Shown in pieces: positions 28,568 through 37,354 of a stretch of 64,000 nucleotides of DNA (its first letter is position 1; each line of letters starts with the position of its first letter). The stretch comes from Janthinobacterium sp. (lineage in GTDB: Bacteria; Pseudomonadota; Gammaproteobacteria; Burkholderiales; Burkholderiaceae_D). The notes under the pieces are model-generated. The model did no database searches. It was not told the DNA's origin and saw only the letters and a list, made by a program, of their open reading frames with translations. The position numbers and the translations under genes were made by a program. Where the stretch lies: positions 48,126-112,125 of the forward strand of contig NZ_RFSK01000012.1 of assembly GCF_009923995.1 (NCBI RefSeq), in the 5' to 3' direction.

Positions 28568-30141
28568 GTTTCCCTATCACCGGTGATGCACTGATCGGCG
28601 GCGTTGCCGTCAAGGGCAATGGCGGTTCCTTCCAGGCCTGGGATCCGGCCGCACGCGCGCACATCGCGCCCGCCTTCCACATGGTTGACGCAGCGCAAAT
28701 CGACGAAGCCTGCCGCCTGGCGCAAGCCGCATTCGACCCTTTCCGCGCCACCAGCGACGCCGAACGCGCCGACTTCCTGGACACCATCGCCGCGCAAATC
28801 GTGGAACTGGGCGACGACTTGATCGTGCGCGCCATGACGGAAAGCGGCTTGCCGCGCGCGCGCCTGGAAGGCGAGCGTGGCCGCACGGTAGGTCAATTAA
28901 AGCTGTTCGCCGGCCTGCTGCGCGAGGGTTCGTGGACGGATGCGCGCATCGACAGCCCGCTGCCGGACCGCGTGCCGCCCCGTCCTGACTTGCGCTTGCG
29001 CATGATCGGCCTGGGCCCCGTCGCCGTCTTCGCGGCCAGTAACTTCCCGCTGGCCTTTTCCGTGGCCGGTGGCGATACGGCCTCGGCCCTGGCGGCCGGC
29101 TGCCCCGTCGTCCTGAAGGCCCACTCGGCCCACCCGGGCACGTCCGAACTGGTGGCGCGCGCCATCGTGAAAGCCATCGCCATCTGCAAGCTGCCAGCGG
29201 GCGTCTTCGCCTTGCTGACGGGCACGGGCAATGGCATCGGCCAGGGCCTGGTAGCCCATCCGGCCATCCAGGCCGTCGGCTTTACGGGGTCGCGCTCGGG
29301 CGGCATCGCCCTGATGAAGGTGGCGGCCGAGCGTCCGCAGCCGATTCCTGTCTACGCGGAAATGAGCAGCATCAACCCCGTGTTTGTGCTGCCGCAAGCG
29401 CTGGCTGCCCGTGGCGCCACGATCGCCAGCGGCTTTGCCGCTTCGCTGACGATGGGCGTGGGCCAGTTCTGCACCAATCCCGGCCTCGTGCTGGGCCTGG
29501 CCGGCGCTGATTTCACGGCCTTCGCCGCCGCCGCCGCCGAAGCGCTGGCGCCGGCCCCGGCCGCCACCATGTTGACGGCCGGCATCGCCAGCAGCTATGC
29601 CAAGGGCGTCGCCGCCCTGGCGCAGCACGCGGACGTGACGCCGCTGGTGCAGAACGCGGGCGAGGAAGGCAAGGGCGCCGCCGCCCTGTTCGTCACCTCG
29701 GGCGAGGCGTTTTTGGCCAAGCACGATTTGCGCGACGAAGTCTTCGGCCCGGCCTCGCTGCTGGTGGCGTGCCGCGACATGGAACAATTGCTGGCGATCA
29801 CCGAAAGCCTGGAAGGCCAGCTGACGGCCACCCTGCAGATGGATGCGGGCGACCTGGACGATGCGCGCCGCTTGCTGCCCGTGCTGGAACGCCGCGTGGG
29901 CCGCATCCTGGCCAACGGTTTCCCCACGGGCGTGGAAGTGTCGACGGCCATGGTGCACGGCGGCCCGTTCCCGGCCACGTCCGATGGCCGCAGCACGTCG
30001 GTGGGCACGGCCGCCATCAACCGCTTCCTGCGTCCCGTGTCCTACCAGAACCTGGCGCAGGACTTGCTGCCGGAGTCGTTGCGCGACGATAATCCGCTGG
30101 GCATCTGGCGCCGCAAGGACGGCGTGCTGGGCAAGGACTAA
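28564..30141 (+). CDS. 2-oxoglutarate semialdehyde dehydrogenase (NADP-type ALDH)
   Basis: 525 residues. Catalytic C303 ([12 protein letters not shown]), general base E266 ([11 protein letters not shown]) and N160 ([10 protein letters not shown]) place it in the aldehyde dehydrogenase family, in the branch of longer NADP-dependent enzymes that oxidise 2-oxoglutarate semialdehyde (2,5-dioxovalerate) to 2-oxoglutarate. It would be the last step of the non-phosphorylative arabinose route. It overlaps AraD1 by 4 bases, so translation is probably coupled. A 76-base gap with a purine-rich leader separates it from the SDR gene. Confidence 0.92.
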   Translation: MSFPITGDALIGGVAVKGNGGSFQAWDPAARAHIAPAFHMVDAAQIDEACRLAQAAFDPFRATSDAERADFLDTIAAQIVELGDDLIVRAMTESGLPRARLEGERGRTVGQLKLFAGLLREGSWTDARIDSPLPDRVPPRPDLRLRMIGLGPVAVFAASNFPLAFSVAGGDTASALAAGCPVVLKAHSAHPGTSELVARAIVKAIAICKLPAGVFALLTGTGNGIGQGLVAHPAIQAVGFTGSRSGGIALMKVAAERPQPIPVYAEMSSINPVFVLPQALAARGATIASGFAASLTMGVGQFCTNPGLVLGLAGADFTAFAAAAAEALAPAPAATMLTAGIASSYAKGVAALAQHADVTPLVQNAGEEGKGAAALFVTSGEAFLAKHDLRDEVFGPASLLVACRDMEQLLAITESLEGQLTATLQMDAGDLDDARRLLPVLERRVGRILANGFPTGVEVSTAMVHGGPFPATSDGRSTSVGTAAINRFLRPVSYQNLAQDLLPESLRDDNPLGIWRRKDGVLGKD

Positions 30142-30217
30142 AAAGCTGCTGCGCGGCGGGGCCGATGGCCTTGCCGCGCCAGCTTGTGTTGTACGTTGTA
30201 CCTAAAAAAATAAACAG

Positions 30218-30997
30218 GTGGAGACGAGAATGAAGCAATTGGCGAAATATGGCAGCTTGCAGGGCAAGCGCGTGTTCATCACGGGTGGCGGCAGCGGCAT
30301 CGGCGAATCCCTCGTGACGGAGTTTGCCGCCCAGGGCGCCCTGGTGGCGTTTGTCGATATTGCCGTGGATGCGAGCGAGGCCCTGTGCCGCCGCCTGGCT
30401 GAAGCGGGCTGGACCGCACCATTGTTCCGTTATTGCGACATCACGGATATTGCCTCCCTGCAAGCCGTCATGGCCGAGCTGGCAGGCAAGCTGGGCGACT
30501 TCGATATCCTCGTCAACAATGCCGCCAACGACCAGCGCCACCAGGCGCAGGACGTCACGCTCGAGTACTGGAACGAGCGCATTGCGATCAATCAACGTCC
30601 CATGTTCTTCACCTGCCAGGCCGTCTTCGAAGGCATGAAGCGCCAGGGCGGCGGTTCCATCATCAACGTCAGTTCGATTTCCTGGCACATGAAGTCGGGC
30701 GGCTACCCCGTGTATGCCACCACCAAGGCAGCCGTCGTCGGCCTGACGCGGGGCCTGGCGCGCGATTTCGGCGCGCATAACATCCGCGTCAACACGGTCA
30801 CGCCCGGCTGGGTCATGACGCAGCGCCAGATCGATCTGTGGGTCGACGACGCGGCGGAAGTGGAAATCAAGAAAAGCCAGTGCCTGCCGAATAAACTGAT
30901 GCCGCAGGACATCGCCGCCATGGTGCTGTTCCTCGCTTCCGATGACGGCGCCATGTGCTCGTCCCAGGAATTCATCGTCGACGCCGGCTGGGTCTGA
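30218..30997 (+). CDS. SDR-family aldose 1-dehydrogenase (probable L-arabinose dehydrogenase)
   Basis: 259 residues. Rossmann motif TGGGSGIG (18-25), D43 after the second strand (AFVDIA, favouring NAD over NADP), NNAAND (97-101 region) and catalytic Y162/K166 (YATTK). The NNAAND-QRH pattern resembles that of xylose and galactose 1-dehydrogenases of the SDR family. In this operon it is the best candidate to oxidise L-arabinose to L-arabinono-lactone, the entry step. The start at 30218 (gene annotated from the ATG of MKQLAKYGSL at 30230 is equally possible) follows GGTGGAGACGAG. A long palindrome starts at its stop codon. Confidence 0.87.
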   Translation: METRMKQLAKYGSLQGKRVFITGGGSGIGESLVTEFAAQGALVAFVDIAVDASEALCRRLAEAGWTAPLFRYCDITDIASLQAVMAELAGKLGDFDILVNNAANDQRHQAQDVTLEYWNERIAINQRPMFFTCQAVFEGMKRQGGGSIINVSSISWHMKSGGYPVYATTKAAVVGLTRGLARDFGAHNIRVNTVTPGWVMTQRQIDLWVDDAAEVEIKKSQCLPNKLMPQDIAAMVLFLASDDGAMCSSQEFIVDAGWV

Positions 30998-31080
30998 CAA
31001 AACGTCCAGGGCGTTGTTGCCTTGCCTAGCCGTACTTGCGTACTGTCTTCGGCAAGGCGCCTAGCCCTGGGCGTTTTGTC
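30996..31080. repeat. Long palindrome, family 2, copy 2
   Basis: Outer arms GACAAAACG / CGTTTTGTC and CCAGGGC / GCCCTGG, inner arms GCCTTGCC / GGCAAGGC, centre GTACTTGCGTAC. It begins within the SDR stop codon and lies between the SDR and GH97 genes. It closely resembles 22002-22086. It could form a cruciform or a long mRNA hairpin that separates expression of the catabolic genes from the hydrolase genes. Confidence 0.75.
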
Positions 31081-31179
31081 GGGTGCGGGCCTTTCCGCAG
31101 CCATACCTCCTTTTGAAGCACCGCTCATGCCGCCCCAACCCCGCGGCAGGAGAGGCATCGCCACATCCGGAAGCTGAAC

Positions 31180-33099
31180 ATGAAATTTCTCGTTTGCAGC
31201 ATCGCCCTCGTTTGCGCCGGCGCCGCCAGTGCGCAAGGCACGCAGGCATTGAAGAGTCCCGACGGCACCTTGCACGTCCAGGTCGCGCCCGACCCGGGCG
31301 GCAGCGTCACCTATGCCGTGCAGCGTTCGGGTGCGCCCGTCATCCTGCCATCGGCCCTGGGCCTGCAGTTTGCCGGCCTGGACCTGTCGCGCCGCCTGAC
31401 ATTGGGCGCCGCCTCGCCCGTCACGCCCGTGGCCGAGCGCTACACCATGGCCACGGGCAAGCGCCGCGTCATCGATTACGCGGCCAACGAGCAGCGCTTC
31501 ACGGTGACAAATGCGCAGGGGCATGCCATGGACGTGGTGTTCCGCGTCTCCAACGATGGCGTGGCCTTGCGCTACGTGCTGGGCCAGGTGCCGGGCGGGG
31601 CCGGCGCCATGCTGCAGGAAAGCACGGCCTTCAGCTTTGCACCCGCCACGCGGGCCTGGCTGCAGCCGATGCAGGTGGCGCAGACGGGCTGGATGAACAC
31701 CAATCCCGCCTACGAAGAACATTACCGCATGGATATCCCCGTGGGCACGCCGTCGCCGTTGGCGGCCGGCTGGGTCTTCCCGGCCCTGTTCAAGTCGGGC
31801 GACACCTGGGTGGCGCTGACGGAAGCGGACATGGATGGCAGCTTCCACGCCTCGCGCCTGCAGGCGCAGTCCAGGGGCGGCGTCTACCGCATCGGCACGC
31901 CGATGGCGGCCGAAGTGGCGCCCGGCGGCGCCTTGCTGGCGCAGGCGGCCACGGGCCTGCGTTCGCCATGGCGCGTGCTGGCCATCGGCAGCCTGGCCAC
32001 CGTCATGGACAGCACCCTGGGTACGGACCTGGCCGCCCCCGCCATTGCCTTCGACACGGCCAAGGTGCTGCCCGGCCACGCGGCCTGGAGCTGGGGCTTG
32101 CTGAAGGACGATGCCACCGTGTATGCGGTGCAGAAACAGTTCATCGATTACGCGGCCGACATGCACTGGGATTACGTGCTCGTCGATGCGGACTGGGACC
32201 GCCAGATCGGCTACGCGAAAATTGCCGAACTGGCCGCGTATGCGGCGAGCAAGAAGGTCGGGCTGTTCCTCTGGTACAACTCCTCGGGCAGCTGGAACAA
32301 GACGACGTATTCCCCGAAAGGCAAGCTGTTGACTGCCGCGCAGCGCGAAGAGGAATTTGCGCGCCTGGCCGGCATGGGCATCAAGGGCATCAAGGTGGAT
32401 TTCTTTGCCGGCGATGGACAGTCGATGATTGCCTATTATTTGGGCATCCTGAACGATGCGGCGCGGCATGGCTTGCTGGTCAATTTCCATGGCGCTACCT
32501 TGCCACGGGGCTGGGCGCGCACTTACCCGAACCTGATGACGGCCGAAGGCGTCAAGGGCCTGGAATTTACCACTTTTGAACAGCGCGACCAGGATGCCAT
32601 GCCCGCCCATGCGGCCATGCTGCCCTTCGCGCGCAACCTGTTCGACCCCATGGATTTCACGCCCATGGTGTTTGGCGACGTGCCCAACATCCGCCGCGCC
32701 ACGCGCAACGGTTTTGAGCTGGCGCTGTCCGTGCTGTTCCTGTCGGGCGTGCAGAACTTTGCGGAAGTGCCCGCCGGCATGGCCGGCGTGCCCGCCTATG
32801 TCAAAACGTTCTTGCAGGAACTGCCGCGCAGCTGGGATGACAGCCGCTTCCTCGATGGCGTGCCCGGCCAGTACCTGATGCTGGCGCGCCAGGCGGGCGA
32901 GCGCTGGTACGTGGCCGGCATCAATGCCCAGGCCAGCGCGCAGACCTTCACCGTGGACTTGTCCTTCCTGGAAGGCAAGCGCGGCGCCCTCATCACGGAC
33001 GGCGCCAGCGAGCGCACATTCAGCCAGCAGGAAATTGCGGCCGGCAAGGCCGTCATCACGATCAAGCCGCATGGCGGCTTTGTAGCAATCTTTAATTAA
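31180..33099 (+). CDS. GH97 glycoside hydrolase (retaining type), exported
   Basis: 639 residues with signal peptide (MKFLVCSIALVCAGAASAQ). GH97 N-terminal beta-sandwich (about 25-280), TIM barrel (about 290-560) and C-terminal beta domain (to 639). D407 in GIKVDFFAGDG is at the position of the nucleophile of retaining GH97 enzymes, which act on alpha-galactosides; the inverting alpha-glucosidase branch lacks it. Because beta-L-arabinopyranose is stereochemically like alpha-D-galactose, the enzyme could remove either sugar from side-chain ends. First hydrolase of a run of five. Confidence 0.9.
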   Translation: MKFLVCSIALVCAGAASAQGTQALKSPDGTLHVQVAPDPGGSVTYAVQRSGAPVILPSALGLQFAGLDLSRRLTLGAASPVTPVAERYTMATGKRRVIDYAANEQRFTVTNAQGHAMDVVFRVSNDGVALRYVLGQVPGGAGAMLQESTAFSFAPATRAWLQPMQVAQTGWMNTNPAYEEHYRMDIPVGTPSPLAAGWVFPALFKSGDTWVALTEADMDGSFHASRLQAQSRGGVYRIGTPMAAEVAPGGALLAQAATGLRSPWRVLAIGSLATVMDSTLGTDLAAPAIAFDTAKVLPGHAAWSWGLLKDDATVYAVQKQFIDYAADMHWDYVLVDADWDRQIGYAKIAELAAYAASKKVGLFLWYNSSGSWNKTTYSPKGKLLTAAQREEEFARLAGMGIKGIKVDFFAGDGQSMIAYYLGILNDAARHGLLVNFHGATLPRGWARTYPNLMTAEGVKGLEFTTFEQRDQDAMPAHAAMLPFARNLFDPMDFTPMVFGDVPNIRRATRNGFELALSVLFLSGVQNFAEVPAGMAGVPAYVKTFLQELPRSWDDSRFLDGVPGQYLMLARQAGERWYVAGINAQASAQTFTVDLSFLEGKRGALITDGASERTFSQQEIAAGKAVITIKPHGGFVAIFN

Positions 33100-33115
33100 A
33101 ACAACAGGAGACAGC

Positions 33116-34660
33116 ATGAAATTCGTCAACACCAGCATCCTGGCCTTGAGCCTGGCCGTCGGCAGCGCCTTCGCCGCCCCCGTGAATGTCACCATCGACG
33201 TGGCCAAGCCCGGTCCCGTGATCAACAAGAACGTGTACGGCCAGTTCGCCGAGCACCTGGGCACGGGCATCTACGAAGGCATGTGGGTGGGCCCGGATTC
33301 GCCGATTCCGAACACCAAGGGCTGGCGCAACGACGTGCTGGGCGCGCTGAAACAGTTACACGTGCCCCTCGTGCGCTGGCCGGGCGGCTGCTTCGCCGAT
33401 GAATACCACTGGAAGGACGGCATCGGCGCGCGCGACAAGCGCCCGACCAAGGTCAACACCAACTGGGGCGGCGTGGAAGAGTCGAATGCCGTCGGCACGC
33501 ACGAATTCTTCGACTTGGCCGAGCTGCTGGGCGCACAGACCTACATCAATGGCAACCTCGGTTCCGGCACGCCGCAGGAAATGTCCGAATGGCTGGAATA
33601 CATGACCTCGGACAGCAAGTCGACCCTGGCCGAGCTGCGCCGCAAGAATGGCCGCGCCCAGCCCTATAAAGTCGATTACTTTGGCATCGGCAACGAAGCC
33701 TGGGGCTGCGGCGGCAATATGCGCCCGCAGTACTACACGGACTTGTACAAGCACTACCACACCTTCATGAAGACGCCGGAAAGCGCGCGGCCGAAATTCA
33801 TCGCCAGCGGCGGCAATGACGACGACATCAGCTGGTCCGACACCCTGAGCCGCGAAATCAAGCCGAACATGATGGACGCCATCAGTTTCCACTACTACAC
33901 GGTGCCGACGGGCGTGTGGGAAAAGAAGGGCGCGGCCACGGGCTTTGGCGAAGATGAATGGATCTCGACTCTGAGCCGCACCTTGCGCATCGATAGCTTG
34001 ATCAAGAACAATATCGCCGCCATCGACAAGAACGACCCGTCGAAAAAGACCGGCTTGTACGTCGATGAATGGGGCACCTGGTACGACGTGGAGCCAGGCA
34101 CCAACACGGGCTTTTTGTTCCAGCAAAACAGCTTGCGCGATGCGCTCGTCGCCGCCCTGAACTTCAATATTTTCCATGAACACGCGGACCGCGTGCGCAT
34201 GACGAATATCGCGCAAATGGTCAACGTGCTGCAGGCCATGATCATCACGGACAAGGATAAGTATTTCCTCACGCCCACGTATCACGCCTTCCAGATGTAC
34301 GTGCCGTTCCAGGACGCCACCTCCCTGCCGGTCGCCATCCAGGGCAATGGCAAGTACAGCCTGGGCAAGTTCAGCATTCCTGAAGTGAGCGCCTCGGCCG
34401 CGCGGGCCAAGGATGGCAAGGTGTACTTGTCCTTGGTCAACACCAACCCGCACAAGGCCGTCGACGTCAACGTGGCACTGGCCGGCAAGCAAGTGGCCAG
34501 CGTGGATGGCCGTGTGCTGACCGCAGGCAAGATGGATGCCGTCAACAGCTTTGCGCAGCCGCAAGCCGTGCAGCCGGTGGCCTTCAATGCCAAGGCGCAG
34601 GGCGGCAAGCTGACTGTCTCGGTGCCGGCCAAGGCCGTCGTGGTGGTGGCCGTCGAATAA
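33116..34660 (+). CDS. GH51 alpha-L-arabinofuranosidase, exported
   Basis: 514 residues with signal peptide (SILALSLAVGSAFAA), which is uncommon for GH51; most bacterial members are cytoplasmic. The TIM barrel holds acid/base E194 (FGIGNEAWGCGG) and nucleophile E318 (YVDEWGTWYDVEPG), and a C-terminal beta-sandwich follows. It releases terminal alpha-L-arabinofuranose from arabinan or arabinoxylan, here in the periplasm. It lies 16 bases after GH97 and is followed by a GC-rich hairpin. Confidence 0.95.
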   Translation: MKFVNTSILALSLAVGSAFAAPVNVTIDVAKPGPVINKNVYGQFAEHLGTGIYEGMWVGPDSPIPNTKGWRNDVLGALKQLHVPLVRWPGGCFADEYHWKDGIGARDKRPTKVNTNWGGVEESNAVGTHEFFDLAELLGAQTYINGNLGSGTPQEMSEWLEYMTSDSKSTLAELRRKNGRAQPYKVDYFGIGNEAWGCGGNMRPQYYTDLYKHYHTFMKTPESARPKFIASGGNDDDISWSDTLSREIKPNMMDAISFHYYTVPTGVWEKKGAATGFGEDEWISTLSRTLRIDSLIKNNIAAIDKNDPSKKTGLYVDEWGTWYDVEPGTNTGFLFQQNSLRDALVAALNFNIFHEHADRVRMTNIAQMVNVLQAMIITDKDKYFLTPTYHAFQMYVPFQDATSLPVAIQGNGKYSLGKFSIPEVSASAARAKDGKVYLSLVNTNPHKAVDVNVALAGKQVASVDGRVLTAGKMDAVNSFAQPQAVQPVAFNAKAQGGKLTVSVPAKAVVVVAVE

Positions 34661-34688
34661 GCTTCCCGCTTCCTGTTGTCTACTCTGC

Positions 34689-34716
34689 GCCGGCGCGGGA
34701 GCCTTCCCGCGCCGGC
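34689..34716 (+). other. Perfect 12-base-pair intergenic hairpin
   Basis: GCCGGCGCGGGA, loop GCCT, TCCCGCGCCGGC. It lies 28 bases after the GH51 stop and 38 bases before the next GH43 start, without a T-run. It probably stabilises the upstream mRNA or attenuates the downstream genes; a Rho-independent terminator is unlikely. Confidence 0.6.
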
Positions 34717-34754
34717 CAGCCGCATCGTGCTGCACGTTGTAGAGGAAGTATTCC

Positions 34755-36284
34755 ATGAACAGAAGAGAAGCTGTGCTGGCGCTCGGTAGCGCCATGGCCC
34801 TGGTCGCCTGTGGCGGGGGCGGTTCCGATAGTGTTCCCGTCGTGTCCGTCACGCCGCCCGTCGTGCCCCCGGTCGTTCCGCCCGTCGTGACGCCGCCCGT
34901 ACAGGGCGCCGTCACCTTTATGAATGCCTCCGTGCATGACCCGTCCGTCATCAAGGTGGCCGATACCTATTATGTCTTCGGTTCGCACCTGGCGGCCGCC
35001 AAGTCCTCGGACCTGATGAACTGGAGCAAGATTGCCGAAGGCGTCAACGCCAGCAATCCCCTGTTCAACAATGTCGTCACGGCCCTGGCCGATACCTTTG
35101 CCTGGTCGCAAGTAACCGGGCTGTGGGCACCGGACGTGATCCGGCTCGACAATGGCAAGTTCGCCATGTACTACAACAGCTGCAAGGGCGATTCGCCCCG
35201 TTCCGCCATGGGCCTGGCCCTGGCCGACGCGGTGACAGGCCCGTACGTCAACCAGCAGATTTTCCTCAAGTCCGGCATGTGGGGCCAGGTCAGCGAAGAT
35301 GGCGTGACCATCTACGATGCGCTGACGCAACCGAACGTGGTGGACCCGAACACTTTCCGCGATGCCACGGGCAAGCTGTGGATGATCTACGGTTCGTATT
35401 CGGGCGGCATCTTCATCCTGGCCATGGACCCGGCCACGGGCTTGCCCGTCACCGGGCAGGGCTATGGCAAGCATGTGATCGGCGGCAACCATAGCCGCAT
35501 CGAGGGCGCGTACGTGTTGTACAGCCCGCAAACGCAGTATTACTACCTGTTCACCTCGTTTGGCGGCCTGGACGCAAACGGCGCCTACAATATGCGCGTG
35601 GCCCGCTCGCGCAATCCGGACGGTCCCTACGTGGATGCCAAGGGCAAGGACATGCGCCAGGTCAAGTCGAACCCCGCCTTGCCCCTGTTCGACGATGCGT
35701 CCATCGCGCCATACGGCCAGAAGCTGATGGGCAACCATCAATTCGCACTGGCAACGGGAGAAACGGGCACGCCGCCGGGATATGTGTCGCCAGGACACAA
35801 TTCGGCGTTTTATGATGCCGCCACGCAGCAGTATTTCCTCATCTTCCACACGCGCTTCCCGAACACGGGCGAGCTGCACGAAATCCGCGTGCACGAGCTG
35901 TTCATCAATGCCGATGGCTGGCTGGTGGCGGCGCCGTTCCGCTACGTGCCCTTGAGCAAGAGCGTCACGCCGCTGGCGGCGCAGGTGGCGGCCGCGGACG
36001 TGGCGGGCAGCTATCAACTGATCAACCATGGCAAGGATATTTCCACGGCGCTCAAGCTGTCGCAAAATATCGCGCTGCTGGCCAATGGGACGGTCAGCGG
36101 GGCGCAGACGGGCACGTGGCAGCACCAGGGCAACAACCTGGTCGCCATCACCCTGGCGTCCGGCGGTCTGTTCAATGGCGTGCTGTCGCGCCAGTGGAAT
36201 GCCAATGCGAATGCCTTCGTCGTCACGTTCACGGCGCAGTCGGCCGACGGCGTGTCGCTGTGGGGCGCCCGCACGGGCACATGA
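34755..36284 (+). CDS. GH43 lipoprotein, probable endo-1,5-alpha-L-arabinanase
   Basis: 509 residues. The N-terminus has twin arginines (NRREAVLAL) and a lipobox ending at C19 (LVAC), then Gly/Ser and Pro/Val linkers, so it is a lipoprotein, possibly Tat-exported. GH43 propeller acids: D62 (ASVHDPSVI), D197 (NVVDPNTF) and E250 (SRIEGAYVLY). A C-terminal beta domain (about 400-509, with GTWQHQGNNLVAITLASGG) matches the two-domain arabinanases such as Bacillus Abn2. Surface display would give first attack on polymer before uptake by the TonB receptor. The next GH43 starts 20 bases on. Confidence 0.88.
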   Translation: MNRREAVLALGSAMALVACGGGGSDSVPVVSVTPPVVPPVVPPVVTPPVQGAVTFMNASVHDPSVIKVADTYYVFGSHLAAAKSSDLMNWSKIAEGVNASNPLFNNVVTALADTFAWSQVTGLWAPDVIRLDNGKFAMYYNSCKGDSPRSAMGLALADAVTGPYVNQQIFLKSGMWGQVSEDGVTIYDALTQPNVVDPNTFRDATGKLWMIYGSYSGGIFILAMDPATGLPVTGQGYGKHVIGGNHSRIEGAYVLYSPQTQYYYLFTSFGGLDANGAYNMRVARSRNPDGPYVDAKGKDMRQVKSNPALPLFDDASIAPYGQKLMGNHQFALATGETGTPPGYVSPGHNSAFYDAATQQYFLIFHTRFPNTGELHEIRVHELFINADGWLVAAPFRYVPLSKSVTPLAAQVAAADVAGSYQLINHGKDISTALKLSQNIALLANGTVSGAQTGTWQHQGNNLVAITLASGGLFNGVLSRQWNANANAFVVTFTAQSADGVSLWGARTGT

Positions 36285-36304
36285 AGTAACAATCAAGGAG
36301 AACC

Positions 36305-37345
36305 ATGATGCAAACGCTCAAGCGCGGCCTGGCCGCCGTTACCGCCACCCTGATGGCGCTGTCCTGCCATGCCGCGCAAGTGAGCGTGCACGACCCCGTG
36401 ATGGCCAAGGAAGGCGACACCTATTATTTGTACAGCACGGGACCCGGCATCACCTTCTACAGCTCGAAGAACATGGTCGACTGGCAGCCGGAAGGGCGCA
36501 TCTTCGCGGGCCAGCCTGCGTGGGCGAAGACGGCCGCGCCCTCGTTCGACGACCACATCTGGGCACCCGACGTGCAGTTTCATAACGGTAAGTATTACCT
36601 GTACTACTCCGTGTCCGGCTTCGGCAAGAACACCTCCGGCATCGGCGTGACCGTCAACGCCACGCTGAATCCCCGCTCGCCCGACTACCGCTGGGTAGAC
36701 CAGGGCATGCTGCTGCAATCGGTGCCCGAGCGCGACGAGTGGAACGCCATCGATTCGAACATCATCACGGACAAGCAGGGTACGCCGTGGATGGCCTTCG
36801 GCTCGTTCTGGAACGGCATCAAGCTGGTGAAGTTGAATGCCGACTGGAAAACGATTGCCGAACCGCAAGAATGGCATTCGCTGGCGCGCCGCGTGCCGCT
36901 GCCGCCGCGCGCCGGCGAATTCAAGCCCGCGCCCGAGGAAATCGAAGCGCCGTTCATCTTCCAGCGCGGCGACGAGTATTTCCTCTTCGTCTCGTGGGGC
37001 CTGTGCTGCCAGAAGGAAAAAAGCACCTATCACCTGGCCGTGGGACGCGCCAAGAGCGTGACGGGGCCGTACCTGGACCGGGATGGCCGCGACATGGCGC
37101 AGGGCGGCGGCACGGTGCTGCTGCAAGGCGACAAGGATTGGAAGGGGTTGGGCCACAACAGCGCCTACACCTTCGACGGCAAGGATTACCTGGTGCTGCA
37201 CGCCTATGAAACGGCGGACAACTATTTGCAGAAACTCAAGATCATGCCCATGACGTGGGACAAGGAGGGCTGGCCGCACGTCGACCCGCACGACCTGAAC
37301 CGCTACCAGAGCCGCGAATTGCCCGCCGCCACAGCCAAACCGTAA
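36305..37345 (+). CDS. GH43 arabinan endo-1,5-alpha-L-arabinosidase, exported
   Basis: 346 residues with signal peptide ending near SCHAAQ. Single GH43 propeller with D30 (SVHDPVMAK), D150 (NAIDSNII) and E214 (EIEAPFIF), and the HIWAPDVQF segment typical of endo-arabinanases (GH43_5-like). It lacks the extra C-terminal domain of the preceding gene. Likely cuts arabinan backbone in the periplasm. RBS AAGGAGAACC directly precedes the first of two ATGs. The GH127 gene starts 9 bases after its stop. Confidence 0.9.
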   Translation: MMQTLKRGLAAVTATLMALSCHAAQVSVHDPVMAKEGDTYYLYSTGPGITFYSSKNMVDWQPEGRIFAGQPAWAKTAAPSFDDHIWAPDVQFHNGKYYLYYSVSGFGKNTSGIGVTVNATLNPRSPDYRWVDQGMLLQSVPERDEWNAIDSNIITDKQGTPWMAFGSFWNGIKLVKLNADWKTIAEPQEWHSLARRVPLPPRAGEFKPAPEEIEAPFIFQRGDEYFLFVSWGLCCQKEKSTYHLAVGRAKSVTGPYLDRDGRDMAQGGGTVLLQGDKDWKGLGHNSAYTFDGKDYLVLHAYETADNYLQKLKIMPMTWDKEGWPHVDPHDLNRYQSRELPAATAKP

Positions 37346-37354
37346 GGACGCACC

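Noticed and set aside
30703..33270. 855-codon minus-strand open frame
   Set aside because: Antisense to the SDR and GH97 genes and across a palindromic spacer; composition is shadow-like and no family motif is present.
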